From the NCBI RefSeq assembly GCF_000426645.1, contig NZ_AUFT01000018.1:62001-126000 (forward strand): a DNA stretch of 64,000 nucleotides, in the 5' to 3' direction. The DNA comes from Nakamurella lactea DSM 19367 (lineage in GTDB: Bacteria; Actinomycetota; Actinomycetes; Mycobacteriales; Nakamurellaceae). Below the pieces are notes generated by a model. It worked only from the letters and a program-made list of their open reading frames with translations. It was not told the origin of the DNA and searched no databases. A program made the position numbers and the translations under genes. This document shows, in pieces, positions 16,101-23,632 of the stretch; the stretch's first letter is position 1, and every line of letters starts with the position of its first letter.

Positions 16101-18535
16101 GGCGCGTAGAACAGCGTGCCGTGGTAGTTGTACCTGCTGTACTGCAAGGCCACCGACTCCGGCGAGTTGATGTTCCAGATGTCGGCGCCGGTCGCGCGCT
16201 GCTGGGCCTTCGCGTTCAGCAGTACGTGATCCAGCGAGCCGGACAGCCCGGAGAACGAGTAGGAGTACTTGCCGACGTTGAAGTCGTGCTCGGCATCGGT
16301 GTAGCCGGCCGCGTACAGCACCTGCAGCGGGTCCTCCTGCGAGTACGAGTTGTAGTCGCCGACCATCACCACGGCCTCTGCGGCCGGATCGACGATCGTC
16401 GGGATCCAGTCCTTGAGCGCGGTGGCCTGCCGGACCCGGGACTCGTTGGATGCTCCCTGACCGTCACCGGTGTCGGTGTCACCGGGCCACGGACCGGCAG
16501 ATCCCTTGGACTTGAAGTGGTTCACCACGAACAGGAACTTGTCGCCGCCGGCCGCCGGAACGAATTCCTGGGCGATCGGCTCGCGGGCGTTGCCGAACGC
16601 CTGGTCGTCAGCGCTGAGGGTGCCGAGCGCGTGCGAGGCGCCGACCGGGGTGACCTTCGCGGGCTGGTAGATGATCGCGTTGCTGATGACGTCCATCTCG
16701 GAGGCCGGCGGCAGTTCGGTCGACGACGGGACGAAGGCCCAGGTACCCGCGCCGGCATCGGCGTTCAGCGCGTCGACGAGGTGGGCGACCGTGCTGTCTG
16801 TCGTTTCTCCGAGGACGACCGAGTTCTCGATCTCCATCAGACCGGCGACATTCGCGCCGGAACCGTTGATGGCGGCGACGATCTTGTCCTGCTGACGCTG
16901 CAGGTTCGCCGCGTCCCAGGCGCCCCGCGGGCCGTTGCCCGGGCAGCTGTTGACGGCGATCGGGTTGCCTTCGCGGTCGTTGTACGAGGTGCAGCCGGCG
17001 ACGTCGGCGCCGAGCTTGGTGAAGTAGTTCAGCACGTTGAACGAGGCGACCTTGAAGTCGGACTGCCCGTCAGCGTTGATCTTGGCGTCGTCCGGTGCTG
17101 CGGTGCGGGTGTCGGTCCAGGTGGCCGGGTAGGCGGCGGCGTCGGCCGGGGTGACCTGCGCGGTCGGCTGGAACTTCCAGGCGTTGTTCGCGTAGTCGAC
17201 GATCACGTCCTTGGTGAAGGTGACCGGCGCACCGACCCGGATCGGATCGCTCATCGAGATATACGGCGGGGTCTGCGCGCTGTTGGCCGCTGACAGGAAG
17301 TTCGTCGTCGCGCCGTCGTCCAGAACCACTGCCCTGGCGGCGTTATCGGCCTTGACGGCGTTCGCCTCGGCGGTGCCCGGCTTGGCCACCTCGGTCCACT
17401 GCAGCAGCGGCTGGTCGCCGGATGCCAGGCCGAGTTCGCCGTACTGGTTGGTGCCGTAGGTGTTGGTGATCGTGTAGTCGCCGGTCGGCCGGTACAGCAT
17501 CGACTCGAGGGACTCGCGCTGCACATCGGTGCTCAGCGGCGCGGTGGTGGTGGCCGCGGTGGGCGCTTCGACGGTGTCGGTCAGCTTGACCAGGTCCGCT
17601 GCGGTGCTGACGGTCACCTCGGTGAGCCCATTGAACTCGCTGACGATTCCGGTGACCTGCACGTAGTCGCCGATGGCGACGCTGCCCACGGTGGCCGCCG
17701 AGAAGACGAAGACGGCATCGGAGCCGGTGTGGCTGGCGAAGTCGATCGCGCCGCCGGTCCCTGGGGTCTGGATGGTGTAGCCGTTCTTTCCGCCGACCGG
17801 GTACGCCGCTGTGACCACACCCTTGGTGATGACGGCCTTGCCGGCAAGTGGCGAAGCCGCACCGGTGCCCTGGATCTCCTCGATGGTCTTCGGTTGCGGG
17901 ACGCCGGGATCGGTCGGGCCGGTGCCCGGGGTGGCCGCGCCGGCGATGAAGTCGACGGCGTTGTTGCCGGTATTGGCGTGGGCAGCATTGCGGGCGACCG
18001 AAGTGCTGTTGGTGGTGGCCGGCGCCGGCGATCCGGCGGAGTCGTTGGCGGTCGTGCCCCAACCGACGAAATCGACCACTGCGGCATTGCCGTCACAATC
18101 GGTGCCGCAGGCCAGCGCGGTCTGGTTGTTGACCAGCGCCACCTTGCCGCCCGTCCCGGACATCGGGATGGTGCCGGTCACGTCCGGTGTCGGAAGTGGG
18201 GTCGCCGACGTGTTGGCGCCGTCGGCCTCCTTGACCAGGTAGTACGCGCCGGGCGCGACCGAGCCGGAGAGGGGCGTCTGTGCCCAGTTTCCTCCGGCGC
18301 TGGAGGCGTACTGCACCGAATAGCCGCTCAGATCGATCGGCGTGGTTCCGGTGTTGAACAGCTCGATGAAGTCGCTCAGGTAGGTGGCGCCGGCGTTGCC
18401 GCCGCCGCCGTAGACCTCGTTGATGACGACCTTGCTGGTCAGGTCGACGGCCTGGGCCGTCGACGGCACCACCAGCGCAGTTCCCACTGTCAGACCGAGG
18501 GCCGAGAAGCCGGCGATCCATCGATTTCTGTGCAC
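13157..18535 (-). CDS. Large secreted nuclease / 5'-nucleotidase (ExeM/NucH-type fusion)
   Basis: About 1792 residues from a GTG (VHRNRWIAGF) with GGTGAG just upstream. A signal peptide ends near STAQA. Order of domains: lamin-tail domain about 30-170 (KVVINEVYGGGGNAGATYLSDFIELFN); OB-like segment about 215-330; endonuclease/exonuclease/phosphatase domain about 494-820 (FKVASFNVLNYF; LMEIENS; ASDHDPVILGF); metallophosphatase domain from about 845 (LNLLNINDFHGRID; AVGNHEFDKGIDDL; FTGHTHKEYVW); 5'-nucleotidase C-domain about 1150-1345 (GVVNPGGLRAEL; FLATGGDNFRIF); then Ig-like repeats to the C-terminus. It should degrade external DNA/RNA and dephosphorylate the nucleotides. No membrane or sortase anchor is seen. 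The gene is monocistronic with a terminator behind it. Confidence 0.93.
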   Translation of the reverse strand: MHRNRWIAGFSALGLTVGTALVVPSTAQAVDLTSKVVINEVYGGGGNAGATYLSDFIELFNTGTTPIDLSGYSVQYASSAGGNWAQTPLSGSVAPGAYYLVKEADGANTSATPLPTPDVTGTIPMSGTGGKVALVNNQTALACGTDCDGNAAVVDFVGWGTTANDSAGSPAPATTNSTSVARNAAHANTGNNAVDFIAGAATPGTGPTDPGVPQPKTIEEIQGTGAASPLAGKAVITKGVVTAAYPVGGKNGYTIQTPGTGGAIDFASHTGSDAVFVFSAATVGSVAIGDYVQVTGIVSEFNGLTEVTVSTAADLVKLTDTVEAPTAATTTAPLSTDVQRESLESMLYRPTGDYTITNTYGTNQYGELGLASGDQPLLQWTEVAKPGTAEANAVKADNAARAVVLDDGATTNFLSAANSAQTPPYISMSDPIRVGAPVTFTKDVIVDYANNAWKFQPTAQVTPADAAAYPATWTDTRTAAPDDAKINADGQSDFKVASFNVLNYFTKLGADVAGCTSYNDREGNPIAVNSCPGNGPRGAWDAANLQRQQDKIVAAINGSGANVAGLMEIENSVVLGETTDSTVAHLVDALNADAGAGTWAFVPSSTELPPASEMDVISNAIIYQPAKVTPVGASHALGTLSADDQAFGNAREPIAQEFVPAAGGDKFLFVVNHFKSKGSAGPWPGDTDTGDGQGASNESRVRQATALKDWIPTIVDPAAEAVVMVGDYNSYSQEDPLQVLYAAGYTDAEHDFNVGKYSYSFSGLSGSLDHVLLNAKAQQRATGADIWNINSPESVALQYSRYNYHGTLFYAPDEYAASDHDPVILGFKNSFKNTSPPKTLNLLNINDFHGRIDANTVKFAGTVEQLRAEGGDANTLMLSAGDNVGASLFASAFEDDKPTIDVLNALDLKASAVGNHEFDKGIDDLKNRIQAPYDATTNPLGGANWKYLGANVYEKGTQTPALPEYEILTVDGVKVGVIGAVTEETPSLVTPTGIASLDFGDPVAAVNRVAAQLTDGNQANGEADVLIAEYHEGAGSGTPDGATLEQEVAAGGAFADIVTKTSPKVAAIFTGHTHKEYVWDAPIPGVAGKTRPILQTGSYGERIGQIKLTLNADNTVASYTARNVARVTTDDATLVATYPRVATVKTIVDGALARAAVIGDQPVSSVTADITTAFSGTGAGYTGPGDTYVAPTRDDRGKESSLGNLVADSLVDSMSSADRGGATIGVVNPGGLRAELLKGNDGVITYAEANAVLPFVNNLWTVTLTGAQFKTMLEQQWQTNADGTIPSRNYLQLGLSKNVSYTYDANAAQGSHITSVTIDGKKLDPAANYRIGTFSFLATGGDNFRIFTSGTDVKDSGLIDRDAWIQYLKDNAPVSPTFARHAVSLPNVPAEVAPGSALAFTVGGLNLTSLGSPRNTSVTVKIGDTSLGDFPVSTVLDANDALKNGVLNGKADVSATVPASLAAGSYDLTVTAAPSGTTVRIPITVKAKEGVPPKLSINARSQCWDGKAVVAVYALNTGTVPTDIRLTTPFGDKKFDKVAPGKAAYNGFYAPTKVVEAGNATVAAYTYVNGVGSYVSLKAPYLAIDCRVTSTVTLSGAAGQTYGTSKPQTLTASVALADGSKAAGTVVFRNGVTELATVPVNKNGKAKFKVVRKTPAGVLRVTAEFVPANPADVAGATSAETKFQVYTALTDTSVTGKVSALSKKLAEQSGFTSGLTLTATVVVSDSTVKANGVLNVNINGSKAASVTVKNGKAKTAVIPVAKGTATVIATFLPTDPNLARSGSGIVTVKIKN

Positions 18536-18768
18536 GCACTCACCACTTTCTGCGGGTCCGGATTGTGTCCGGAACGTGAAGATCGAGCCCCCCGGCAGCA
18601 CCGTTGAGGTGCGGCCGGGTCAGTGTGGGCGCTCAGGTGGTCCACCAGCACACGCCTGAGTGAACTTTGTGTGACGAGCCAAGCAGCCCGGAGGCGTCCG
18701 GGCAATCAGGTCACCCGTTCGGCGGCGCTCCTTGCCCGAATCGTTATCCGAGACCTCGCCCGAAGGAG

Positions 18769-19596
18769 CTATTTGCCGCCGCCGGGAAATTCGGTCAACA
18801 CGGCATGCAGGCTCGGGCCGGCCGCCAGCCAACCGCTCGGCTGGCCCGTAGGAGTGAACTCCGTCATCAGCCCGCCGGCCTCCCGGACGATCAGGGCCCC
18901 CGCTGCCCGATCCCAGTGCTGGATCCCTTCCTCGAAATAGGCGTCGACCGTGCCGGCCGCGACCGCGCACAGGTCCAGCGCGGCCGAGCCCATCCGGCGG
19001 ATGTCCCGCACCCGGGGCAACAGCCGCGCAACGAAGGCGCCCTGGGCAGCCCGCCGGGCCGGGTCGTAGCCGAAACCGGTGGCCACCATCGCCCGGTCCA
19101 TCGGCACCGGCTCGTTCACCTGTAGCCGACGGCCGTCGAGGAACGCGCCGCCGCCGCGGGTGGCGGTGAAGGTGCGGCCGGTGACCGGATCGCACACGAC
19201 GGCGACGACCGGATCGCCGGTGCCGTCCGGGGTCTCGCCTTCGGTCGCGGCTTCCACTGCGATACTCACCGAGAAGTTGTCCAGCTGGTAGAGGTAGTTG
19301 ACGGTGCCGTCCAGCGGGTCGATCACCCACGTGTAGCCGCTGGCGCTCCGATGATCCGCGCCCTCCTCGCCGATGATCCCGTCATCCGGCCGCTCGGCCA
19401 GGATCATCTCGACGAGCATCCGCTCGGAGGCGCGATCGGCGTCGGACACCGGATCGGTGGCCGACGATTTCGTCTCCAGCCCCTCGATCCGGCCGTATCG
19501 CCGGAGCAGTTCAGCGCCGGCGGCGTGTGCCGCCCTCGTCGCGAGATCGAGCAGCTGCTGCGGTTCTGAGGTCGAGGGTGTTGGCATGGAGGTCAT
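18769..19596 (-). CDS. Inositol monophosphatase family protein
   Basis: 275 residues; start MTSMPTPSTS chosen for AAGGA just upstream and a 4-base overlap (ATGA) with the upstream acetyltransferase. Metal-binding motifs of the family are present: GEEGADH (about 76-82), IDPLDGTVNYLY (about 92-103) and WDRAAGALIVREAGG near the C-terminus. It is a Mg2+-dependent, lithium-sensitive type phosphatase acting on inositol-1-phosphate or a similar sugar phosphate (histidinol phosphate and fructose-1,6-bisphosphate are alternatives in this family). It is cytoplasmic. Confidence 0.92.
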   Translation of the reverse strand: MTSMPTPSTSEPQQLLDLATRAAHAAGAELLRRYGRIEGLETKSSATDPVSDADRASERMLVEMILAERPDDGIIGEEGADHRSASGYTWVIDPLDGTVNYLYQLDNFSVSIAVEAATEGETPDGTGDPVVAVVCDPVTGRTFTATRGGGAFLDGRRLQVNEPVPMDRAMVATGFGYDPARRAAQGAFVARLLPRVRDIRRMGSAALDLCAVAAGTVDAYFEEGIQHWDRAAGALIVREAGGLMTEFTPTGQPSGWLAAGPSLHAVLTEFPGGGK

Positions 19597-20156
19597 TGTC
19601 CTTGACCTGCGGCCAGCTGCCCGCCCCGGGACAGCCGACGGGACATACCGATCTGCGGCACCTGCCATTCGGGATCCGTGAGCTCGCGACCGTCGGCGAC
19701 GAAGCCGGCAGCCTCGTACAGCCGGCGGGCGCGCTGGTTGTCCCGGAACACCCACAGCCGGATGAATTGCTTGCCGTGCTCGGCCTGGGTCCGACAGACG
19801 TGATCGAGCAGGTCCCGTCCGATCCCTGCACCCGCGGCCGCCGGATCGACGTAGAGCGAGGCCAGGTAGCCGGTTCGGTCTTCGCTGTCGTCGGCGACAT
19901 CGTTCCCGAAGCGAGCGAAACCGACTGCTGCTCCTCGCTTCTCGGCGAGGACGGTCTGCAGACCCGGAGAGGCGCTCCAGTTGTTGAAGATATCGATCGT
20001 CCACGGCAGGTCAACCCTGGCCAACACCTCCGCCGGCAGCACGGAGGGATACGCGTGCTGGAACGCCGCGACGAAAATCCGTGCCAGCGATTCGATGTCG
20101 GCCGGCCCTGCGGGCCGCAACCGAATCGCCGCGCCCGGTGGTGAGGTCGTCGACAT
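19593..20156 (-). CDS. GNAT-family N-acetyltransferase
   Basis: 187 residues starting MSTTSPPGAAIRLRP. The acetyl-CoA-binding core reads GYLASLYVDPAAAGAGIGRDLLDHV (about 95-120), with the Q/RxxGxG/A-type loop as AGAGIG. The C-terminal LWVFRDNQRARRLYEAAGFVADG is the usual motif B. The substrate cannot be inferred. The stop overlaps the start of the inositol-monophosphatase gene (ATGA), so the two form a coupled pair. A longer open frame upstream is not supported by conserved sequence. Confidence 0.88.
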   Translation of the reverse strand: MSTTSPPGAAIRLRPAGPADIESLARIFVAAFQHAYPSVLPAEVLARVDLPWTIDIFNNWSASPGLQTVLAEKRGAAVGFARFGNDVADDSEDRTGYLASLYVDPAAAGAGIGRDLLDHVCRTQAEHGKQFIRLWVFRDNQRARRLYEAAGFVADGRELTDPEWQVPQIGMSRRLSRGGQLAAGQGQ

Positions 20157-20340
20157 CCGCCCATTGTCACAGCCGTCAGATCCGGCGCTGTCGGTGGTGC
20201 GTTCTACGGTGGGCCGATCACGCCGGACGGAACCGCCGCTGGTTCCGGATGTGCTCGCCGATGGCGGCGGCCGCGTGGATCGGGTGCTGCCCTGCCGAGA
20301 TTCGGTCGGGTTCACCGGAAGCGAACAGAGATCAAATCCC

Positions 20341-20383
20341 TTGCAGTGTCGGAGGTTCGGAGTAGAATCGAACGTATGATCGA
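20341..20383 (+). promoter_or_regulatory. Promoter and SOS-box-like palindrome of the DUF222-HNH gene
   Basis: TTGCAG (20341-20346) and TAGAAT (20363-20368) form -35/-10 boxes 16 bases apart. The ATG at 20376 lies 7 bases after the -10 box, so the transcript is probably leaderless. TCGAACGTATGATCGA (20368-20383) overlaps the start codon. It matches the actinobacterial LexA consensus TCGAAC-N4-GTTCGA at 11 of 12 positions. Confidence 0.65.
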
Positions 20384-21896
20384 CACGGGTGGGGTACCGG
20401 AAGGCAGAGCGGCCGTGCTGGCGGCGCTGGCACCGTCGTGGGCGCCGATCCGGCTCACCGCGGGCGAAGGGTTCGCCGAGCAGGCGGCCCGGCTGCTGCG
20501 GCCGCTGGGCGACGGGATGATCCGCTCGACCCGGGCCTTCACCGACATCCTGCACACGTCCGCACCGGCCGCGGACCCGGGAACCCGGATCGATCGGATC
20601 GCCGCGCTGGAACAGGCCCGGGCGGTCCTGGCCGCCGCGTTGTTGGCGGAGGAGGTCGCGTTCGCCGAACAGCAACGCGCCGCACAGGCCGCCGCCGGGG
20701 TGGCGGCCTCGAAACAGGGCCGCGGCATCGGCGAGCAGATCGGCTTCGCCCGCCGGGTGTCGCCGGTCGCGGCGTCCCGGCACGTCGCTCTGGCTGTCAC
20801 GTTGCGGGACCGGCTACCGCAGGCGTTGCAGCAGCTGTGGGCCGGTGCGGTGTCTGAGGAGCAGTGCGCGATCCTGGCCAACCGCACCTCGCACCTGACC
20901 GATCTGGACGCGACGATCGTCGATGCCGGGATCAGCCCGTTGATGCCGGGGTGGAACAAGAAACAAACCGAACACGCCGCCGACCAGGCCGCCTACGCGA
21001 TCGACCCGAAAGGCCTGATCAACCGCCGCACTGCCGCGGAGAAGGACCGGCGGGTCTGGGTGCGGCCGGGTAAGGACGGGATGGCGAACCTCGGGGCCTC
21101 GCTGCCGCTGGCGCAGGGTGTGCGGGTGTACGCGACCCTGCTGAAGAGGGCGAAAGCGATCCGCGGTGTCGGCGGCGAGACCCGCACCCTGAACCAGATC
21201 ATGGCCGACCTGCTGGTCTGTGCGGTCACCGGCGAACGCGACCCGCATCTGGTGCCCGTCGTGATCAACCTGACCGTCACCCCGGACACGGTATTCAACG
21301 GCGGTGACGAACCGGCCTACCTGAACGACTTCGGTCCGATCCCGGCCGAACACGCCAGAGCCATCATCGCCGGCCAACCACCCGACAACGGTCCACCAGC
21401 CAGCGGAACACCAGCCAGCGGACCACCCGCCGCGTCCGCCGGCCAGCACCCACCGGGCGAATGCACCTGCGAAACCACCAACCCCGAACCCGATGTGACC
21501 GCCCGCGAATTCCGCCGCGCGAAGGTGTGGCTGCAACGCGTGCTGGTCAACCCGGTCACCGGCGTCGCGACCAACATGGACTCCCGGAAACGCGAGTTCG
21601 ACGGCATCCTGCGCAGGTTCATCACCCTGCGGGACCGGGTCTGTCGACACCCCTACTGCGCCGCCGCGATCCGGCACGCCGACCACATCACCCCCTACCG
21701 CGACGGCGGCGACACCAGCATCGACAACGGCCAAGGACTCTGCGAATCCGGGAACTACGCCAAAGACATCCCCGGCTGGCACACCCAACCCGGCGACCAA
21801 CCCGGCGAAACCATCGTCACCACCCCCACCGGCCACCAATACGCCACCCTGCCACCCCACCAAACCGGCATGCCCGGCCAGACCCAGCGCCGATGA
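20376..21896 (+). CDS. DUF222 / 13E12-repeat protein with HNH endonuclease domain
   Basis: 506 residues. The N-terminal two-thirds is the helical DUF222 domain (AALEQARAVLAAALLAEEVAF; GFARRVSPVAASRHVALAVTL; RLPQALQQLWAGAVSEEQCAIL). A Pro/Ala-rich linker follows at about 340-365. A C-terminal HNH nuclease has CRHPYCAAAIRHADHITPYRDGGDTSIDNGQGLCESGNY. The start at 20376 is preferred over an upstream GTG (20346) because the latter lies in the -35 box. These genes occur in many copies in actinobacteria and are often called 13E12 repeat proteins; mobility or DNA-damage roles have been suggested but not proved. Confidence 0.9.
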   Translation: MIDTGGVPEGRAAVLAALAPSWAPIRLTAGEGFAEQAARLLRPLGDGMIRSTRAFTDILHTSAPAADPGTRIDRIAALEQARAVLAAALLAEEVAFAEQQRAAQAAAGVAASKQGRGIGEQIGFARRVSPVAASRHVALAVTLRDRLPQALQQLWAGAVSEEQCAILANRTSHLTDLDATIVDAGISPLMPGWNKKQTEHAADQAAYAIDPKGLINRRTAAEKDRRVWVRPGKDGMANLGASLPLAQGVRVYATLLKRAKAIRGVGGETRTLNQIMADLLVCAVTGERDPHLVPVVINLTVTPDTVFNGGDEPAYLNDFGPIPAEHARAIIAGQPPDNGPPASGTPASGPPAASAGQHPPGECTCETTNPEPDVTAREFRRAKVWLQRVLVNPVTGVATNMDSRKREFDGILRRFITLRDRVCRHPYCAAAIRHADHITPYRDGGDTSIDNGQGLCESGNYAKDIPGWHTQPGDQPGETIVTTPTGHQYATLPPHQTGMPGQTQRR

Positions 21897-21906
21897 CGAG
21901 CCGGTG

Positions 21907-23574
21907 TCAGACGGTCAGCAAACAGCGAGCCGGCAGGTGGAAGTCCCGGAGATGCTCCAGTTCGGGCGGCAGGCCGCTGGGTCGATCCTCGAGGTCATAG
22001 CTGGTGGCGGACAGCAACTCCCGAGCCATCGCGAGATAGCTCGGCAGCACCTCCTCGCCGACGGCCGGAGACCACGGCGGACCGACCTGGACCGGCGCGT
22101 CGAGCAGCGCACCGAAAGACGGCTCGGGGTCGGCCGGCGCGCAGCGATGCCGCCATCGTCCGCTGCGCGGTTCGAAGAGGTAGTCGTCGAGCAGCCGATA
22201 GCCGTCCGTTGCCACCAGTTCGATGGCCTCGATCACGAAATCCGCGACCTCGTCCGTCATGAAGTAGGCGAAATTCACGCGTGCCCACCCCGGTTTGATG
22301 CCGAGGAATCCGCGGCCCGCCTGCTCCTGCAGGGCCGCCGACCGCCGCGGGGTGATGCAGAGCAGCTGGTGCCCGTACGGACCCGCGCACGAGCACCCGC
22401 CACGGGCCTGGATCCCGAACAGGTCGTCCAGCAGCGCGACGACGAAATTGTGGTGCAACACCCGGCCGTGCCGGTGAACCCGGAACGACACGATCGGCAG
22501 CCTCGGCGCACGAAGGTCGCCGAGCAGCTCCAGATGCGGATTGCGACTCCACCGCAGAGCCGCCTTTCGCCAGAAGTGCTGCTCCCGCTGTTCGATCAGC
22601 TCGGTGCCGACCAGCTCCTTCACGGTGACGGCGAGCGCCGCCCGGATCGACTCGACGATGGCCGGAGTGCCGCCCTCTTCCCGGGCGACCGGGTCGTCCA
22701 GGTACCGCACCGCATCCGGGCCGACGAACGCGATCGTTCCGCCCGCGGGCACCGTCGGGACCGGGCCAGGCACCAGCCCGCGGCGCACGACCAGCACCCC
22801 AGGGGACTGCGGGCCGCCGACGAACTTGTGCGGGGAGAAGACGATCGCGTCGCTGTGCTCCGCCCGGATCGGCAGGTACGGCGCCGCGGCGGTGTAATCC
22901 CACACCGCGAGCGCCCCGCGGGAGTGCAGGCACCGGCTGATCCGGTCGACGTCCGCAAGGATCCCGGTGACGTTGGAGGCCGCGGAGAACGCCCCGACGC
23001 GCAGCGGCCGGTCCGCGAACGTGGCCAGCCGCTCGTCCAGCATCGACAGGTCGAGCACGCCGCTCCCGGTCTGCCCGATCGACACCACATCGACGTCGGA
23101 CTCGCGCCACACCAGCTCGTTCGAGTGGTGCTCGTGCGGACCTACGAACACCACCGGTCGGGGCCCGGACCCGGTCTTCGGTCCGCGCACGCCGAGCAAC
23201 CGGGCCAGCTTGTCGATCGCAGCAGTGGATCCGGAGCCGCAGAAGATGACCAGATGGTCGTCGGTACCGCCGACCGCGCGGTGAATGACGCTCCGCGCAT
23301 GCTCGCGCCAGCGGGTGCTGCGACGGCCGGTGGTCGACGTCTCGGTGTGAGTGTTGGCGTAGCCCGGCAGGATCTGGCGGCGAATGAAGTCCTCGACGAA
23401 ATCCAGCGAGCGCCCGGACGCGGTGTAATCGGCGAAGGTGATCCGTCTGGGTCCGTAGGGGCCGTCGACCACGTCACCGTCGCCGATCACCCCCCGACGG
23501 ATCCGACTGAGCAGCGCCACCGAATCGGTGGGTGACGCCGACCGTAGAGACAGAGCTGGCATGGTGCCGATCAT
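21907..23574 (-). CDS. Class-V aminotransferase (cysteine-desulfurase-like, extended)
   Basis: 555 residues, longer than the usual 400. PLP-fold motifs: YANTHTETSTTG (70s), FCGSGSTAAIDKLARLL (111-127), WDYTAAAPYLPI (225-236) and the probable PLP lysine in FSPHKFVGGPQSPG (Lys 250). The C-terminal half has ARGGCSCAGPYGHQLL, a Cys-rich loop placed like the catalytic Cys loop of SufS-type enzymes. An extra C-terminal region (MTDEVADFVIEAIELVATDGYRLL) is also present. It may release sulfur from cysteine or act on another amino acid; no Suf genes are near. It stands alone between the DUF222 and LuxR genes. Confidence 0.85.
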   Translation of the reverse strand: MIGTMPALSLRSASPTDSVALLSRIRRGVIGDGDVVDGPYGPRRITFADYTASGRSLDFVEDFIRRQILPGYANTHTETSTTGRRSTRWREHARSVIHRAVGGTDDHLVIFCGSGSTAAIDKLARLLGVRGPKTGSGPRPVVFVGPHEHHSNELVWRESDVDVVSIGQTGSGVLDLSMLDERLATFADRPLRVGAFSAASNVTGILADVDRISRCLHSRGALAVWDYTAAAPYLPIRAEHSDAIVFSPHKFVGGPQSPGVLVVRRGLVPGPVPTVPAGGTIAFVGPDAVRYLDDPVAREEGGTPAIVESIRAALAVTVKELVGTELIEQREQHFWRKAALRWSRNPHLELLGDLRAPRLPIVSFRVHRHGRVLHHNFVVALLDDLFGIQARGGCSCAGPYGHQLLCITPRRSAALQEQAGRGFLGIKPGWARVNFAYFMTDEVADFVIEAIELVATDGYRLLDDYLFEPRSGRWRHRCAPADPEPSFGALLDAPVQVGPPWSPAVGEEVLPSYLAMARELLSATSYDLEDRPSGLPPELEHLRDFHLPARCLLTV

Positions 23575-23632
23575 CGGCCGTCAGCATCGTTCCCGGATGA
23601 GTAAGCGCCGCTCATCTTGGCCACCCGACTAC

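Noticed and set aside
12821-17293. Long plus-strand open frames opposite the secreted nuclease
   Set aside because: They are mirror frames of a high-GC gene; composition is His/Arg/Val-rich with no domain, while the minus frame has a full set of recognised domains.
18632-18660. CTCAGG...CCTGAG hairpin after the inositol-phosphatase gene
   Set aside because: Only 6 bp with a 17-base loop, over 100 bases past the stop; not convincing as a terminator.
18660-18680. PHO-box-like sequence upstream of the large nuclease gene (GTCACAC and GTTCACT on the minus strand)
   Set aside because: The two units are 10, not 11, bases apart and each deviates from GTTCACC; too weak beside the clear boxes at pstS and phoU.
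20346-20375. GTG start for the DUF222 protein at 20346
   Set aside because: It lies between the -35 and -10 boxes and lacks a ribosome site; the ATG at 20376 fits a leaderless transcript.
20376-21896. Mobile element (homing endonuclease or IS)
   Set aside because: HNH domain alone is not evidence of mobility; no terminal repeats or target duplications were seen around the gene.
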